Shown here: piece by piece, positions 63,147 to 64,000 of the stretch
Numbering within the stretch: the stretch's first letter is position 1
Layout: the number at the start of each line of letters is the position of its first letter
Assembly: GCA_031177355.1 (NCBI GenBank)
Contig: JAPSGR010000005.1
Location: forward strand, 26,552-90,551
DNA length: 64,000 bases
Source of the DNA: Candidatus Nitrosocosmicus sp.
GTDB lineage: Archaea; Thermoproteota; Nitrososphaeria; Nitrososphaerales; Nitrososphaeraceae
Reading direction: 5' to 3'
Program-made: the position numbers and the translations under genes
Notes under the pieces: model-generated
The model's input: the letters and a program-made list of their open reading frames with translations, nothing else
Database searches by the model: none
What the model was told of the DNA's origin: nothing

Positions 63147-63791
63147 TTACCACTTAGATACTCTAATTATTTCAAATGCCTCAGCAAATTTGCAGTTTAG
63201 CTGATATCCTCTGTATGCTGCCCTTCCCACTATTGCGTCGATCCAAATAGGACCACATCGAGCCTGCTGAGATTCGAAACATTCAAGGGCTGATTTTTTT
63301 GGTTCTAGATAGTCGGTCATATCAATGAATAATTGAGGTCTAAACGCTTGCTCTGTTATGCCTCCAGGAATGGTAGTTTCGTACATGTACAAATCTGTAG
63401 TATCCCTACTACCTGAAATTACAGATTTAGTTAACGCTTGGTGGTCTTGATGAGAATCTCCAATCCACTGGGTAAATACTGCAGCAGGTTTATAATCCAG
63501 AATATATTTATCCATAATTCCGATAAGTTTTCGGCTATGGATCATCTGCTCAGGCGGCAGATCTAAAAAGTCTGGCTCAGGACAACCCATAACCTTTGAC
63601 GATCTGATTGCCTCCATTTTTCTCTCTTCTTTCTTATCATGTTGAGTAAAATTAGGTAATGTAGCTATTACCATCTTAACATTATATCCTAGTCGAGATA
63701 ACTTTGTGACAGTTCCGCCCATGCCTATCTCTATATCATCTGGGTGTGCCCCAAATACAAGGATGTTCTCAGATTTTGATAAACGTGACAT
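63147..63791 (-). CDS. PIG-L/BshB-like N-acetylglucosaminyl deacetylase
   Basis: LmbE/PIG-L family zinc deacetylase, 214 residues. The zinc motif HPDD is at residues 16-19 in VFGAHPDDIEIGMGG, and HQDH (114-117) completes the site. BshB of bacillithiol and MshB of mycothiol synthesis belong here; others act on GlcNAc-PI or glycans. The C terminus has RGYQLNCKFAEAFEIIRV, which resembles the BshB ending. It is convergent with the ATP-grasp gene (14 bases apart) and shares a strand with the nucleotide-sugar dehydrogenase upstream. Confidence 0.85.
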   Translation of the reverse strand: MSRLSKSENILVFGAHPDDIEIGMGGTVTKLSRLGYNVKMVIATLPNFTQHDKKEERKMEAIRSSKVMGCPEPDFLDLPPEQMIHSRKLIGIMDKYILDYKPAAVFTQWIGDSHQDHQALTKSVISGSRDTTDLYMYETTIPGGITEQAFRPQLFIDMTDYLEPKKSALECFESQQARCGPIWIDAIVGRAAYRGYQLNCKFAEAFEIIRVSKW

Positions 63792-63801
63792 TCGATTTCA
63801 T

Positions 63802-64000
63802 CTATCTTAATGCTTTAATTATCTCGCAATCCTTTTCCTTACATGCTGCAGTTGATTCGTCAATATTATGAAAATATTCCCTATAATCCTCATCTATTTC
63901 CATAGCGGCTTGCAATATCTTACTTTTTATTGTATTAGATGAATTGATAAACATCTTTGTATCTTTGGGTAGGCAGTGACCTCCTATTCCATCTCTTGGC
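63802..64000 (-). CDS. Nucleotide-sugar dehydrogenase (UDP-glucose/UDP-ManNAc 6-dehydrogenase family), partial
   Basis: Only the last ~65 codons are in the window; the gene enters from the right edge. The active-site motif GIGGHCLPKDTKMF is visible, with the catalytic cysteine of the family. The C-terminal part is short and ends in EIIKALR. The family oxidises UDP-sugars at C6 to uronates. It lies 10 bases upstream of the PIG-L gene, which it probably precedes in one operon. Its exact sugar cannot be inferred. Confidence 0.85.
   Translation of the reverse strand, partial: PRDGIGGHCLPKDTKMFINSSNTIKSKILQAAMEIDEDYREYFHNIDESTAACKEKDCEIIKALR

Noticed and set aside
1..64000. CRISPR array, insertion sequence or prophage
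   Set aside because: No regularly spaced repeats, transposase, integrase or phage structural genes were seen anywhere.

Overview
The window reads as a chromosomal segment of an ammonia-oxidising-type archaeon (Thaumarchaeota/Nitrososphaerota). The evidence is a eukaryote-type topoisomerase IB, aIF5A, ribosomal protein S8e, the archaeal entry to the shikimate pathway, a GHMP-type shikimate kinase, CofG/CofH for F420, a ThiD-ThiN fusion, the B12-binding subunit of methylmalonyl-CoA mutase (expected of the 3-hydroxypropionate/4-hydroxybutyrate cycle) and BluB. The low GC content and envelope-polysaccharide genes suggest a soil Nitrososphaerales lineage such as Nitrosocosmicus. That last step is inference. 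Many genes seem to start at, or a few bases from, a transcription start placed about 25-35 bases after a TATA box, often with TTG or GTG as start codon.

Layout. 1-3.9 kb: Elp3 (cut by the window edge), purM, citrate synthase, nadE. 4.0-17.3 kb: an aromatic amino acid island on the + strand. It holds ADTH synthase, DHQ synthase II, a DNA methyltransferase, tatC, aroD, aroE, GHMP shikimate kinase, aroA, aroC, a chorismate mutase-aminotransferase fusion, tyrA, and then ilvC. 17.3-26 kb: B12-binding mutase subunit, cofG-cofH, an EgtD-like methyltransferase, nadM, metG, a Rieske protein, cysS. 26-35 kb: a membrane-anchored unknown, a beta-helix sugar-nucleotide protein, a methyltransferase, an M50 protease, aIF5A, thiDN, a sugar-nucleotidyltransferase, bioD, bluB, tRNA-Met. 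35.8-47.3 kb: pyrD-pyrK, topoisomerase IB, a degenerate Nudix protein, then a minus-strand run scpA-scpB-rps8e-purQ-purL-purF-unknown, and an unrecognised 218-residue protein. 47.3-56.7 kb: a cobalamin-binding-like protein, a dolichol-phosphate-mannose-type glycosyltransferase, a secreted protein, an SDR, a tandem-repeat protein, tRNA-Arg, split methionine synthase, and a tiny zinc-type protein.

56.9-64 kb is the most unusual part. A hyaluronan/chitin-synthase-like glycosyltransferase is followed by two CarB-like ATP-grasp ligases, a PHP hydrolase, a BshC-like protein with an inserted zinc ribbon, a PIG-L (BshB-like) deacetylase, and a nucleotide-sugar dehydrogenase cut by the window edge. 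Together these look like a pathway that makes an amino sugar, deacetylates it and joins an amino acid to it. The product could be a bacillithiol-like small thiol or an aminoacylated envelope glycan. I know of no description of such a system in this group.

No insertion sequence, prophage, CRISPR array or rRNA was seen. Purine, pyrimidine, aromatic amino acid, NAD, thiamine, F420, biotin and cobalamin-linked genes make this mainly a core-metabolism region with one accessory envelope/thiol-type island at its right end.
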